A stretch of 64,000 bases of DNA from Williamwhitmania taraxaci (GTDB taxonomy: Bacteria; Bacteroidota; Bacteroidia; Bacteroidales; Williamwhitmaniaceae), in assembly GCF_900096565.1 (NCBI RefSeq), contig NZ_FMYP01000002.1, positions 49,366 to 113,365 on the forward strand. The letters are read 5' to 3'. Under the pieces are notes generated by a model. It worked only from the letters and a program-made list of their open reading frames with translations, did no database searches and had not been told where the DNA came from. This document shows positions 18,499-27,652 of the stretch, piece after piece; the stretch's first letter is position 1; each line of letters begins with the position of its first letter. The translations under genes were made by a program, and so were the position numbers.

Positions 18499-19500
18499 TT
18501 ACCCTTTTTCTCCCATTCGCTTGGCAATGATACTCGCGGCAATCAACTGAATTGCATGGTAGAACATTAACGGTAAAAGAATTATACCGGCTGCCGCTGA
18601 GTGAGGAAAAAGGACCTTGCTCATTACTGTTCCATGCACGAGCGATTTTTTCGATCCACAGAAAAGTGCAGTAATGCTATCCTCCCTCGAAAATCGAAGC
18701 AAACGGCTAATTACGGTGAGGGTGCCTGCCATCAGAAAGAATAGACAGGCCATTCCTATTCCAAGGAAGAATAATTCAAAAATGGTAAATCCGTTGAACA
18801 TCTTTTCGGCAAAGGACTGGCAGAATGCGGTATAAACAATTAGCAGAATGGTGAGTTGGTCCGATTTTCGTAGCGTTTTTTTGTGCCTGTCAGCAAAGGC
18901 GCCTAACTTGGGATGCAGGAGAATACCAAGTGCTACTGGCACAATTACCTGAAGTATCAATTTAAAGATAATAACCGAAAGATCAAGATCCCCATTGCTT
19001 GTGTTGATAAATACTCCCATCCAAATAGGGGTGATAAATACCCCCAGTAGGGCCGAAATACTTGCGTTGAATATCGCTCCAGGGATATTTCCCTTGGCTA
19101 ACGAAACCATTACCACGGAAGACGATACCGTTGAAGGCAGAGCGGCGACAAAAAACACGCCAAGCCACAACATTTCTCGACCCGTAACGGGTATAATTGT
19201 CCCAAGTAGCAGAATTAGGAGTGGAAAGAGAATGAAGGTAGTTATCTGGACAACCAAGTGAAGCCTCCAATTTCCAAGCCCTTCCCTAATCTTTTCCGGG
19301 CTTAATCGGAGACCATAGAAGAAAAATATTAGGGATACTCCATAGTTGGCGATTTCCTTTAATGAAAATATACCTTGCTTAATTCCGGGCGTTGGCCAAA
19401 TATAGGCCAGCAGAATCATTCCTAGGAGAGTAATAATAAACCCATCAAGGCCTATTTTTGTGCCAACCTTCTGTAGCCGGTTCCTATATGCATCGACCAT
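18499..19500 (-). CDS. Bile acid:sodium symporter family (SBF-like) transporter
   Basis: 333 residues with about ten hydrophobic helices. The arrangement and motifs such as FFVAALPSTVSSSVVM and GSKKSLVHG fit the SBF-like/P7 (YfeH) branch of the BASS superfamily, which uses Na+ to import organic anions. The second motif probably lies in the second crossover region that binds Na+. The substrate is not predictable; bile acids are only the family name. It is monocistronic, with a TAnnTTTG box 33 bases upstream. Confidence 0.85.
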   Translation of the reverse strand: MVDAYRNRLQKVGTKIGLDGFIITLLGMILLAYIWPTPGIKQGIFSLKEIANYGVSLIFFFYGLRLSPEKIREGLGNWRLHLVVQITTFILFPLLILLLGTIIPVTGREMLWLGVFFVAALPSTVSSSVVMVSLAKGNIPGAIFNASISALLGVFITPIWMGVFINTSNGDLDLSVIIFKLILQVIVPVALGILLHPKLGAFADRHKKTLRKSDQLTILLIVYTAFCQSFAEKMFNGFTIFELFFLGIGMACLFFLMAGTLTVISRLLRFSREDSITALFCGSKKSLVHGTVMSKVLFPHSAAAGIILLPLMFYHAIQLIAASIIAKRMGEKG

Positions 19501-19532
19501 ACTTGTATCGAAATGGTATCAGTTTCGAGGGG

Positions 19533-19540
19533 CAAATGTA
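19533..19540 (-). promoter_or_regulatory. -7 box upstream of the SBF-like transporter
   Basis: Minus-strand TACATTTG, matching TAnnTTTG. A TTTG lies nearby, but at shorter spacing than usual. Confidence 0.45.
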
Positions 19541-19627
19541 GTGTTTGAATTACAAACCTACGAGTATATCTTTTGTAAAGCAGATAAATTGTTAGTTGTG
19601 AAGTGCTATCGGTAAAGGATGAACATA

Positions 19628-19654
19628 AAGAAAGCGGTCATTGACCGCTTTCTT
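19628..19654. terminator. Terminator after the small lipoprotein gene
   Basis: A perfect 13-base inverted repeat (AAGAAAGCGGTCA and complement) around a single base lies 20 bases beyond the stop of the lipoprotein gene. The central bases must open to form a real loop. Confidence 0.75.
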
Positions 19655-19674
19655 ATAAACACGCCCATCGAGGA

Positions 19675-20211
19675 TTATTTTCTTCCATCTTCTACAACGA
19701 AGTATTCTAGCGAACCAACATAGGTTCCCGTTATACTCTCATCTTTATAATTTTTTCCGTTGAGCGTAATTGTATACTCAGAATTTGATTTGGCTACAGT
19801 TATGGTGCCGCTCACAATTGAAACCTTAGTGGCATCATAATCTGCAAAATCAACATTGAGGTAGAGGTCTGCTTCGATGACTGTACCAGCAATGGTTTCA
19901 TGGTTTATTGTGTATGCTCCTGGGGTAATCTCTTTGGAAGAGGTTGATAGAAAGTCAACTGCAATATAACTTCCGGTTCCCGTTGGAATTATTCCGTCAT
20001 AGTTCAGTCCTTCTGTGTGTAAGGTCAGCGATAAATTGTAAGGGGTCGAAGACGGGGTGGTTGGATAGTAATCAATAAAGCCGCGGGGCATTGAATAGGT
20101 CACACCCTTATAGGTAATAGTACCAACTCCCGGTGCCTTGTCGTCGTCGTCTTTGCTGCATCCCGAAAAAATAATAGCAATTGAAAATAGAACGAAAAAA
20201 ACTCTTTTCAT
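19675..20211 (-). CDS. Small hypothetical lipoprotein
   Basis: 178 residues with a clear lipoprotein signal (MKRVFFVLFSIAIIFSGC, Cys18) followed by acidic SKDDDD, a Bacteroidota export signal that favours surface display. The mature part is about 150 residues of alternating beta strands, with no catalytic motif seen. It looks like a single beta-sandwich. Monocistronic, with its own promoter box and terminator. Function unknown. Confidence 0.8.
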   Translation of the reverse strand: MKRVFFVLFSIAIIFSGCSKDDDDKAPGVGTITYKGVTYSMPRGFIDYYPTTPSSTPYNLSLTLHTEGLNYDGIIPTGTGSYIAVDFLSTSSKEITPGAYTINHETIAGTVIEADLYLNVDFADYDATKVSIVSGTITVAKSNSEYTITLNGKNYKDESITGTYVGSLEYFVVEDGRK

Positions 20212-20249
20212 GATAAAATGAATTAGTGGTTAGGTTTGGTTATTCTTTA

Positions 20250-20257
20250 CAAAAATA
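20250..20257 (-). promoter_or_regulatory. -7 box upstream of the small lipoprotein
   Basis: Minus-strand TATTTTTG, 39 bases upstream of the lipoprotein start; matches TAnnTTTG. Confidence 0.45.
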
Positions 20258-20388
20258 GGTAAATTGTTTCGTAATTCGAACATGTATGGTATGTATTGGA
20301 CATTACCTAGTATTTGATCTGGAATTTGTTAAACTTATTTTCGTTTTTAAAGTCTAAAATTTCATAAATCTAACTGTAATAACCAAGT

Positions 20389-23300
20389 ATGAAAAAACAA
20401 TTGTTATCTGCTTTAGCCATATTAATTGGTTTAAGCACTCAAGGACAGGAGGAGGGACGACTCTTGCGATTCCCCTCTGTGGGTGAGAACCAAATTGTGT
20501 TCACCTATGCCGGCGATCTGTTCACCGTTCCGTTGAACGGTGGGGTAGCCCGAAAGTTAACCTCTCATAATGGTTTTGAATCGTTCAGTCGATTCTCCCC
20601 CGATGGCAAAACAATTGCTTTCACAGGTCAGTATGATGGAAACACCGAGGTGTTTACAATTCCATCCACTGGAGGTGTTCCCAAGCGTTTAACCTATACT
20701 GCTACCCTTGGTCGTGACGATGTGTCGGATAGAATGGGACCAAACAATGTGGTGATGACGTGGACTCCGGACGGTAAGAGTGTTGTTTATCGTTCGCGTA
20801 AGCAAACGTTTAACGATTTTAAGGGACAACTCTTTAATGTTTCTGTGAATGGTGGTCTTTCGGAAGAGTTGCCACTTCCTGAGGGCGGTTTTTGCTCCTA
20901 CTCTGCCGATGGAAAACAGCTGGCATTTAATAAGGTTTTCCGTGAATTCCGCACTTGGAAATACTACAAAGGTGGTATGGCTGACGATATCTGGATTTAT
21001 GATTTTGCATCCAAAAAAACGGAAAATATTACCGATAATGTGGCTCAAGACCTCTTCCCAATGTGGATAGGAGAGGAGATTTTCTTTCTTAGCGATCGTG
21101 ATCGTATCATGAATATATTCTGCTACAACCTCTCTACGAAGCAAACCACAAAGGTTACCAACTTTACGGAATATGATGTTAAGTTCCCCTCTTTCTCAAA
21201 GGCTAACATTGTTTTTGAGAATGGTGGTTTTATTTACAAGTTTGATGTAAAATCAAAAATTGCTGCAAAGGTTAATATTTTAATGGCTGATGATGCCGTT
21301 AATGGTAGGCCGGAGCAGGTCGATGCATCCAAGCGTATTTTCTCGGTTGATGTTTCACCAAATGGGGAACGTGTGCTATTCAGCGCAAGAGGTGATGTCT
21401 TTTCAGTCCCTGCAACCGAAGGCATTACCAGAAACCTTACCGCTACCTCCAATGCTCACGAGCGCCGCGGATCATGGTCACCTGATGGTCGATGGATCGC
21501 ATACCTTTCCGATGCTTCCTGCGAGTATGAAATATGGTTACAACCTACCGATGGTCATTCAGCACCTTATCAACTTACTACCGGCGGCGACACTTACAAA
21601 TTTGGATTTGAGTGGAGCCCTAATAGCAAGAAGATACTATGGAATGATCAAAAGGGGCAACTCCAGCTTATCGATATCGAATCGCGATTGGTAACGTTAG
21701 TTCGAAAAACTGAATTTGGCCGATTGGGTGATTATTCATGGAGTCCCGATTCACGCTGGATTGCTCTTGCCGATGGTGAGGCAAACGATATGAATCGAAT
21801 TTTTGTCTACAACGTCGAATCGAAAGAAATCACTGCAATTACCGACAGTTGGTATACTTCCTATAGTCCCACATTTTCGAGTGATGGAAAATACCTTCTA
21901 TTTATTTCCGATCGGGATTTTAATCCAACTTATAGCGATACCGAGTGGAACCATATCTACCAGAAGATGAGTAGGGTTTACCTTGTTCTTCTCTCCAAAG
22001 ATACTAAATCGCCGTTTGCTCCCGAAAACAGTGAAGTAAAGCCTGATTCTGCTCCAACTGCCGAGGCATCTAAGACACAAACCAAGAATAAGAAAACTGG
22101 GGATAAGGAGAGTTCATCGGACGCCCAAAATGCAGCAGAATTGGTGAAAATCGATTTTTCTGGTATCGCTTCCCGCATTCTTCAACTTCCCATTGAACCA
22201 TCTAACTATTATGGCATTAGTAGTGTTGATGGTAAAGTTTACTATAATACTTACGAGGATGACAAGGGTGTTCTTAAATTTTTCGATTTAAAAAAGAAGA
22301 AGGAAACCACCCTAGGAGAATATCGCTACCAAATATCCGCCAATAATAAAAAAATGCTCGTTATAAAGGGCAATACCTATGCTGTAATTGACCTTCCTTC
22401 ATTGCCCATATCTATTGATAAGACAGTTGATTTGTCGGGTATGAAAATGGTAGTGGACTACCATCAGGAATGGACGCAAATATTTGATGAGAGTTGGAGG
22501 CAAATGCGCGACTTCTTCTACGTTAAAAATATGCATGGGGTGGACTGGAAGCATATGCACGACAAATATGCGGTATTACTTCCTTACGTAAATCAAAGGG
22601 CCGATCTTACCTATGTTATTGGAGAAATGATTGGTGAATTAAGCATTGGGCATGCCTATACCAACAGTGGTGATATGGTTAAGCCAACAAGAATTAATAC
22701 GGGATTGCTGGGTGCTAAATTGTCGCGCGATGCAAGCGGGTTTTTTCGTATCGATCAAATTTTAGAGGGTGCAACCTGGAGTGAATCGTTGAGGTCACCA
22801 CTGATGGAGCCTGGTGTGAATGTTGCTACAGGAAACTTCATTGTTGCAGTTAACGGTACTCCAACAAATTCAGTTCAGGACATTTACTCTTTGCTCGTAG
22901 GGTTGGCCAATAAGCAGGTTGAGGTTTCTGTAAATAGTAAGCCAATGCTTGAGGGTGCCAGAAAGGTTATCGTTGTACCTATCGATAATGAATCCGATTT
23001 ATACTACTATAGATGGGTTCAGGATAATATTCGTAAAGTTGATAAGGCAACGAATGGCCAGGTGGGTTATATTCATATTCCAGATATGGGCGTTGCGGGA
23101 CTCAATGAGTTCATTAAGTATTTCTACCCTCAACTGAACAAAAAGGCGCTGATAATTGATGATAGAGGCAATGGCGGTGGAAACGTGTCGCCAATGATTC
23201 TGGAACGACTTAGCCGAGTTCCATACCGGTATACGGTGCGTAGAAATTCAACCCAAGTGAATCCGGTTCCTGACAAAACCTTGGTTGGACCTAAAATTGC

Positions 23301-23664
23301 CCTAATCGATAAGTATTCCGCCTCCGATGGTGACCTTTTTCCTTATGGTTTCCGTCAACTTGGTCTTGGAAAACTAGTGGGTCAGCGCAGCTGGGGTGGT
23401 GTTGTTGGTATTAGTGGATCGCTTCCGTTTGTTGATGGAGCCGATCTTCGCGTGCCTCAATTTACGTCTATATCAGCAGATAAAGGCCAGTATATAATAG
23501 AAGGTCATGGTGTTGATCCTGACGTGGAGATTGTAAATGATCCTGCTCAAGAGTATGCCGGTAATGATCAACAACTCAATAAAGCCATTGAATTGATATT
23601 AAAAGAAATAGAGTCTCGATTAGATGTGCCAGCGGTTCCTTCTGATCCGGATAAATCAAAATAA
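20389..23664 (+). CDS. Tricorn-like S41 serine protease, secreted
   Basis: 1091 residues, the usual size for bacterial tricorn homologues. A signal peptide (residues 1-19) precedes a WD40-like/TolB-type beta-propeller with repeats such as FSPDGK and SWSPDGR (about 25-530). A low-complexity linker rich in Ser, Lys and Glu follows (about 550-585), then a second propeller-like part. The catalytic core begins near 680, with GHAYTN holding the likely catalytic His. It includes a PDZ domain and the S41 serine motif KYSASDGDLF. GHGVDPDVEI near the end is typical of the family. It trims oligopeptides in the periplasm. A hairpin follows at 23676. Confidence 0.92.
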   Translation: MKKQLLSALAILIGLSTQGQEEGRLLRFPSVGENQIVFTYAGDLFTVPLNGGVARKLTSHNGFESFSRFSPDGKTIAFTGQYDGNTEVFTIPSTGGVPKRLTYTATLGRDDVSDRMGPNNVVMTWTPDGKSVVYRSRKQTFNDFKGQLFNVSVNGGLSEELPLPEGGFCSYSADGKQLAFNKVFREFRTWKYYKGGMADDIWIYDFASKKTENITDNVAQDLFPMWIGEEIFFLSDRDRIMNIFCYNLSTKQTTKVTNFTEYDVKFPSFSKANIVFENGGFIYKFDVKSKIAAKVNILMADDAVNGRPEQVDASKRIFSVDVSPNGERVLFSARGDVFSVPATEGITRNLTATSNAHERRGSWSPDGRWIAYLSDASCEYEIWLQPTDGHSAPYQLTTGGDTYKFGFEWSPNSKKILWNDQKGQLQLIDIESRLVTLVRKTEFGRLGDYSWSPDSRWIALADGEANDMNRIFVYNVESKEITAITDSWYTSYSPTFSSDGKYLLFISDRDFNPTYSDTEWNHIYQKMSRVYLVLLSKDTKSPFAPENSEVKPDSAPTAEASKTQTKNKKTGDKESSSDAQNAAELVKIDFSGIASRILQLPIEPSNYYGISSVDGKVYYNTYEDDKGVLKFFDLKKKKETTLGEYRYQISANNKKMLVIKGNTYAVIDLPSLPISIDKTVDLSGMKMVVDYHQEWTQIFDESWRQMRDFFYVKNMHGVDWKHMHDKYAVLLPYVNQRADLTYVIGEMIGELSIGHAYTNSGDMVKPTRINTGLLGAKLSRDASGFFRIDQILEGATWSESLRSPLMEPGVNVATGNFIVAVNGTPTNSVQDIYSLLVGLANKQVEVSVNSKPMLEGARKVIVVPIDNESDLYYYRWVQDNIRKVDKATNGQVGYIHIPDMGVAGLNEFIKYFYPQLNKKALIIDDRGNGGGNVSPMILERLSRVPYRYTVRRNSTQVNPVPDKTLVGPKIALIDKYSASDGDLFPYGFRQLGLGKLVGQRSWGGVVGISGSLPFVDGADLRVPQFTSISADKGQYIIEGHGVDPDVEIVNDPAQEYAGNDQQLNKAIELILKEIESRLDVPAVPSDPDKSK

Positions 23665-23675
23665 CCGAATATTGT

Positions 23676-23706
23676 CACTGGAAATAATTAAGGGTTATTT
23701 CCAGTG
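23676..23706 (+). terminator. Hairpin after the tricorn-like gene
   Basis: A 12-pair perfect stem (CACTGGAAATAA and complement) with a 7-base loop lies 12 bases beyond the stop. The T-tract is weak. Confidence 0.6.
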
Positions 23707-23848
23707 CCCTTATTGTTAACAATTATTAACGGAACTGAATAGAATATGTGGAATAGAACACATATATTTGAACCATTATAGTGCTTTTTTATTGGTTAGT
23801 CATCGCATTTATTTTTCGATTATAAGAAATATTTGCGTAAAAACGATT

Positions 23849-23856
23849 TAATTTTG
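23849..23856 (+). promoter_or_regulatory. -7 box upstream of the Cys/Lys-rich protein
   Basis: TAATTTTG, a TAnnTTTG match, with TTTGC at 23832-23836 (13-base spacing, shorter than usual). It would give a leader of about 90 bases. Confidence 0.4.
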
Positions 23857-23950
23857 TTGACATCAAAAAAAAACACTATTTTTATTGGGTCTTAATAAGT
23901 AATTACTAGGTTTGATTTTTAACGTTTTACTAATTAATAAATTCGCTACT

Positions 23951-24226
23951 ATGAAAAAAATCGTAATTTTCGCTTCTGCTGCAATGTTAGTTTTAAGTTT
24001 AAGCCTTTCTGCTTCGGCTCAGGATACCAAAGCCGATGCAAAAAAGGAAACTAAGAAAGAGTGCTGCCAGAAGAAGGAAGGCAAAGACGCTAAGGCTTGC
24101 TGTGATAAGAAGGATGCTAAGGCTTGTGATAAGAAAGATGTAAAGGCTTGCGATAAGAAAGAAACCAAAGACGCAAAGCCTTGCTGCGATAAATCAGCCA
24201 AGACAGAAGTTCCTGCAAAGAAGTAA
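23951..24226 (+). CDS. Secreted Cys/Lys-rich repeat protein
   Basis: 91 residues from the ATG at 23951; an in-frame TTG at 23912 is less likely. Signal peptide residues 1-24 end SASAQ. The mature 67 residues are low-complexity: repeats of KKDAKAC and KKxxxAC, three Cys-Cys pairs (ECCQ, ACCD, PCCD) and two single Cys, about one third Lys. There are no aromatic residues after cleavage. Cys density suggests metal binding or disulfide crosslinking in the periplasm or outside; high Lys suggests contact with acidic polymers. I recognise no named family. The gene has its own terminator. Function unknown. Confidence 0.78.
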   Translation: MKKIVIFASAAMLVLSLSLSASAQDTKADAKKETKKECCQKKEGKDAKACCDKKDAKACDKKDVKACDKKETKDAKPCCDKSAKTEVPAKK

Positions 24227-24246
24227 AGTATTTTACGTCGATATTG

Positions 24247-24279
24247 AAAGGCCAAACCTGCAAGGGATTGGCCTTTTTT
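24247..24279 (+). terminator. Terminator after the Cys/Lys-rich protein
   Basis: AAAGGCCAA pairs with TTGGCCTTT, followed by a run of T, 20 bases beyond the stop. Confidence 0.85.
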
Positions 24280-24476
24280 ATAAAATATAAGCTTATGGAA
24301 GTCATGCTTTTGGTTCTAATTTAGCATTTATTCTAGTATTCAGCCTGCATAAATGAACGATCTGCTATCGACTGCATTTTTTCTCCGTTGGTTAAACTTT
24401 TACACGATTACGCTATCAAATTAATAATTTTCAACAACAGCTGATTATCTAAAAAATAACTCAATTTTTCAATGCC

Positions 24477-25673
24477 ATGAAAAGAAGTCTATCGCTAACA
24501 ATTATTGCCTGTTTCTTTGCACTACTTGTAGTAGGACAGGAAAAGGAAACGACCCCACCTGCTGGGTATCAGTTTTCTCCCATTAAGGAATTAAAAATAA
24601 CTCCAGTAAAAGACCAGAACCGTTCGGGCACTTGCTGGAGTTTTTCAACGGTTGCTTTTCTTGAGTCTGAGCTTTTGCGCATGGGCAAACCAGAGGTAGA
24701 TCTTTCGGAGATGTGGGCTGTTAGGTACGCTTATTCCGATAAGGCAACCAAGTTTGTCCGTCTACAAGGTGGACTAAATTTTGGTGGTGGTGGAAGTTTT
24801 GCCGATGTCATTTATGTTCTTCGGAACTATGGTTATGTTCCCGAAGTGGCATATTCAGGTTTACAGTATGGACAGGATAAGCATGTTCATGGCGAATTAG
24901 ATGCTTTGCTTAAGGACTATGTCGACGGCGTTATAAAGAACCCTAACAAACAACTTTCAACAGCATGGCATAAGGGATTTGATGGTATTCTCGATGCATA
25001 TTTGGGCCCTGTACCTGAAAAATTCACCTATAATGGAAAGGAGTATTCTCCAAAAAGTTTCGGACAATCGTTGGGTCTTAACCCAGACGACTATATTTCA
25101 TTAACATCTTATACCCATCACCCTTTCTACTCAAAGTTTATTCTTGAGGTTCCTGATAACTGGATTTGGGAAGAGTCCTATAATTTGCCTTTGGAAGACT
25201 TAAAGCGTGTTTTTTCTGCCTCCATTGAGAATGGCTATACTATTGCTTGGGGATCGGATGTGAGTGAAAAGGGTTTCTCCTATAATAATGGGGTTGCCGT
25301 TGTTCCTGAAGCAAACACTTCCGAAATGAATGAATCCGAGAAGTTGAAGTGGTCTTCGAAAACCGAGAAGGAACGCCAAGCAATGCTTTACTCATTCGAT
25401 AAGCCAGCTATGGAGAAGACAATTACTCAAGAGCTTCGCCAAAAAGCTTTTGATAACTATCAGACTACCGACGACCATGGCATGTTAATTTATGGTAGTG
25501 CAAAGGATCAAAACGGAAAACTATATTATATGGTTAAGAATTCGTGGGGCGCCGAAGGAAAGTATAATGGTAATTTTTATGCTTCCGAAGCCTTTGTTCT
25601 CTATAAAACGATGAATATCATGGTACATAAGAATGCTATTCCTGCCGATATTCGAAAAAAATTAGGTATTTAG
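24477..25673 (+). CDS. Secreted C1-family (bleomycin hydrolase-like) cysteine peptidase
   Basis: 398 residues with a signal peptide (about 1-20). Papain-fold catalytic elements are all present: DQNRSGTCWSFST (oxyanion Gln47, Cys53), DDHGMLIYG (His) and VKNSWG (Asn). Length and layout match the BleC/aminopeptidase C branch, whose known members are cytoplasmic hexamers trimming N-terminal residues. The signal peptide here puts it in the periplasm or outside, as in other Bacteroidota members. It is a single-gene unit with its own terminator and probably feeds on peptides together with the other exported peptidases in the window. Confidence 0.9.
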   Translation: MKRSLSLTIIACFFALLVVGQEKETTPPAGYQFSPIKELKITPVKDQNRSGTCWSFSTVAFLESELLRMGKPEVDLSEMWAVRYAYSDKATKFVRLQGGLNFGGGGSFADVIYVLRNYGYVPEVAYSGLQYGQDKHVHGELDALLKDYVDGVIKNPNKQLSTAWHKGFDGILDAYLGPVPEKFTYNGKEYSPKSFGQSLGLNPDDYISLTSYTHHPFYSKFILEVPDNWIWEESYNLPLEDLKRVFSASIENGYTIAWGSDVSEKGFSYNNGVAVVPEANTSEMNESEKLKWSSKTEKERQAMLYSFDKPAMEKTITQELRQKAFDNYQTTDDHGMLIYGSAKDQNGKLYYMVKNSWGAEGKYNGNFYASEAFVLYKTMNIMVHKNAIPADIRKKLGI

Positions 25674-25689
25674 TTTTTGCTAAATCAAT

Positions 25690-25717
25690 GAAAAGTTCTG
25701 CTTAGGCAGAACTTTTC
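25690..25717 (+). terminator. Terminator after the C1 peptidase
   Basis: A perfect 12-pair stem (GAAAAGTTCTGC and complement) with TTAG loop, 16 bases past the stop. Confidence 0.8.
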
Positions 25718-25831
25718 TATTTTCATTTATCCTGTTATTGTTTTGTTTGGTCAACAAAAACAATTCTCACCTTTGCATTGTTGTTTTTTTGTACTTTTTT
25801 CGTATTTTTAGTTCAGGTAAAAAATAACGCT

Positions 25832-26215
25832 ATGGCATCTGCAAACGACTTAGTAATAAAGGAAACCTCAAAGACTCCAGGTATTAACTTTTCTCGAGGG
25901 CTCCTTAAAATGAGTGGTCGGTCCATTCCCGAAGATGGAATAGTTTTTTATCAACCAGTAATGATGTGGATTGAGGAGTATATTAAATCGCCTGAGCCAT
26001 TAACTCGTCTTGATTTTCGGTTGGAGTACATCAATAGTGGATCAAATCGGTTTGTATTCAATATACTGAAATCGTTTGAAGAGTGCCATAAATCTGGCGG
26101 TAGTGTAATTGTCAATTGGTATTACGAAGAGGATGACGATACCATAAAAAATCTCGGGAAGGATTTTGCATCACTCCTCGAGATTCCGTTCAAATTAGTC
26201 GAAACTGTGGGCTAA
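25832..26215 (+). CDS. SiaC-family (DUF1987) regulatory phosphoprotein
   Basis: 127 residues from the ATG at 25832, preferred because the upstream reading is a hydrophobic AT-rich artefact. Motifs TPGINFS, GRSIPED, FYQPVMMWIEEY and LDFRLEYINSGSNR match DUF1987. In Pseudomonas SiaC is phosphorylated by kinase SiaB, dephosphorylated by the PP2C-type SiaA, and binds diguanylate cyclase SiaD. The SGSN segment lies where the phosphorylated Thr/Ser is expected. No SiaB or SiaD homologue is adjacent, but a SpoIIE-type phosphatase lies 35 kb away. The stop overlaps the convergent DUF4956 gene by 4 bases. Confidence 0.8.
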   Translation: MASANDLVIKETSKTPGINFSRGLLKMSGRSIPEDGIVFYQPVMMWIEEYIKSPEPLTRLDFRLEYINSGSNRFVFNILKSFEECHKSGGSVIVNWYYEEDDDTIKNLGKDFASLLEIPFKLVETVG

Positions 26216-26892
26216 TCATCATCCTGATCAGCTCCACTCTCTTCCTGAATATGCTGTTGCTCATTGCCATCATAGAATATGGTGATCTTAGCAATATCTC
26301 GCATAAAGTCAATGTTTCCTATTGAAACTCTAACCACATTGAGGCCTGTTCTGTTGCGAAGATCTTCGAGTAGTTCACCTCTTTTTTCGGGATGAATGAG
26401 GTTTATCTTCTCGTAAATTACCTCTTTTTGATTTTCGTGGCTGTTTCTCCAAATGGTTTCTAACGTGTAGGTTACACAAAGAATAGCTACGTTAGAAAAG
26501 AGTAATTCCGCATAACTAACCTTCTTATTGGCTATTGCATTTATAAGTGATAGGGCAATTACCAAAAACAAGTAGGTCATCTCACGAATAGGTATGGGGT
26601 TGGTCCTATATCGGATTATGCCAAAAACCGCAAATAGGCCCAATGCAAATCCCAGCTGTAGCTTAACACTGGAAAGAAGATATGACATCAAGAATGTCAG
26701 AAATCCGATAATAAAAAAGGTGAAAAAGTAATCCTGACGGCGGTTTGTAGGGTAGTACATATACCTTATTACAACTATCAGCATTGTCAAAGTAATAGCA
26801 AGTTTGATTAATAGGGTATAGAAATCGTTGAATTCAAACAGCTTTATGCCAAAGAGTTCAGTGGGTAGGACCATACTAAGCAATGTTTCCAT
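26212..26892 (-). CDS. DUF4956 membrane protein
   Basis: 226 residues from the ATG at 26892, which overlaps the upstream VTC gene by 17 bases. It has four or five membrane helices in the N-terminal 150 residues and the conserved FAVFGIIRYRTNPIPIREMTYLFLV. A cytoplasmic alpha/beta tail of about 80 residues ends in an acidic stretch. DUF4956 proteins are commonly encoded beside VTC-type polyphosphate polymerase domains, and the pair is thought to act together. Exact activity is unknown. Confidence 0.87.
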   Translation of the reverse strand: METLLSMVLPTELFGIKLFEFNDFYTLLIKLAITLTMLIVVIRYMYYPTNRRQDYFFTFFIIGFLTFLMSYLLSSVKLQLGFALGLFAVFGIIRYRTNPIPIREMTYLFLVIALSLINAIANKKVSYAELLFSNVAILCVTYTLETIWRNSHENQKEVIYEKINLIHPEKRGELLEDLRNRTGLNVVRVSIGNIDFMRDIAKITIFYDGNEQQHIQEESGADQDDD

Positions 26893-27640
26893 GAAAGTTT
26901 GTTTTAAGTTTTTGAAGTAACGGTTTAAATGCATTATGCTTAATGGTGGGATGAAACATTGCCACTGCTAAGCAATATTTACTAAAGGATATTGGATGTA
27001 TGTGCTTTTCTTTAAGATAATTGGAAATGCCATTGTTACCAGAATCTTTGGCTCGCTTTACCTCTAGAATGATTAAGTCTTTAAAACTAAAGGAGAGGTC
27101 TTGGACAATAACTGTTAAATTGAAATCGATTGTAATACGCTCCATAAATTGCTCTGAGGTAAGGGTGGCGCGTTCGAAATTTGTTTTGGCAACTGGTTGA
27201 AGTTGGATTCCTAGAAGGCCTGAGTGCTTTGTTATGAATCTATTTTGCTTATCTCCGCCAATGTTGCATTCCTCAAGGAGCATCCGTTTTTTTTGGGTTT
27301 CGCCACCTTTATTTACCCTCTTCTTTATCTCAAGAAATATATCGCCCGTAGTGTTATACTTACGGATCCTGATTTTTACTCGGTTCAATCGCTTATTGTG
27401 GTGGTCTAGGTAGAACTGAAGATTTGGTGTATCGTAATAGGTCGTCTCATATGCCTGAAGAATATTACTATTGATGGTGAGCACATTGTATCCCATTTTT
27501 GCAACCCTTTCCGAAAGTTGCACAAACTCTGTTTCAGTAAGCAAGTATTTCTTATCAACTCTATTGAGTAGCTTAAGATTGTCGATCTCAGACAATCTTA
27601 CTGGGTTTAAGCAATGCAACTTTTCTTCGAGGGGAATCAT
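26876..27640 (-). CDS. VTC-domain polyphosphate polymerase-like protein
   Basis: 254 residues matching the VTC tunnel fold. RVDKKYLLTE at the start, YETTYYDTPNLQFY, KIRIRKY, FLEIKKR and the late ILEVKR supply the ring of basic and acidic residues that bind ATP, polyphosphate and metal. Yeast Vtc4 makes polyphosphate from ATP; bacterial homologues are assumed to do the same or to bind it. It follows the small secreted protein by 12 bases and overlaps DUF4956, giving a three-gene operon. Confidence 0.87.
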   Translation of the reverse strand: MIPLEEKLHCLNPVRLSEIDNLKLLNRVDKKYLLTETEFVQLSERVAKMGYNVLTINSNILQAYETTYYDTPNLQFYLDHHNKRLNRVKIRIRKYNTTGDIFLEIKKRVNKGGETQKKRMLLEECNIGGDKQNRFITKHSGLLGIQLQPVAKTNFERATLTSEQFMERITIDFNLTVIVQDLSFSFKDLIILEVKRAKDSGNNGISNYLKEKHIHPISFSKYCLAVAMFHPTIKHNAFKPLLQKLKTNFHGNIA

Positions 27641-27652
27641 TATTGCTCCGTT

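Noticed and set aside
20389..20460. Possible riboswitch upstream of the tricorn-like gene
   Set aside because: The short AT-rich leader lacks conserved riboswitch cores or stable helices.
23912..23950. Longer reading of the Cys/Lys-rich protein from an upstream TTG
   Set aside because: The ATG at 23951 gives a standard signal peptide; the extra residues are AT-rich leader translation.
24061..24226. CRISPR-like short repeats
   Set aside because: The repeats are codon-level (KKDAKAC) within an open frame with signal peptide; units are short and have no spacers.
24019..24255. Antisense frame over the Cys/Lys-rich gene rich in Phe/Leu/Ser
   Set aside because: It is the reverse complement of the Lys/Cys repeats; no signal, start context or promoter of its own.
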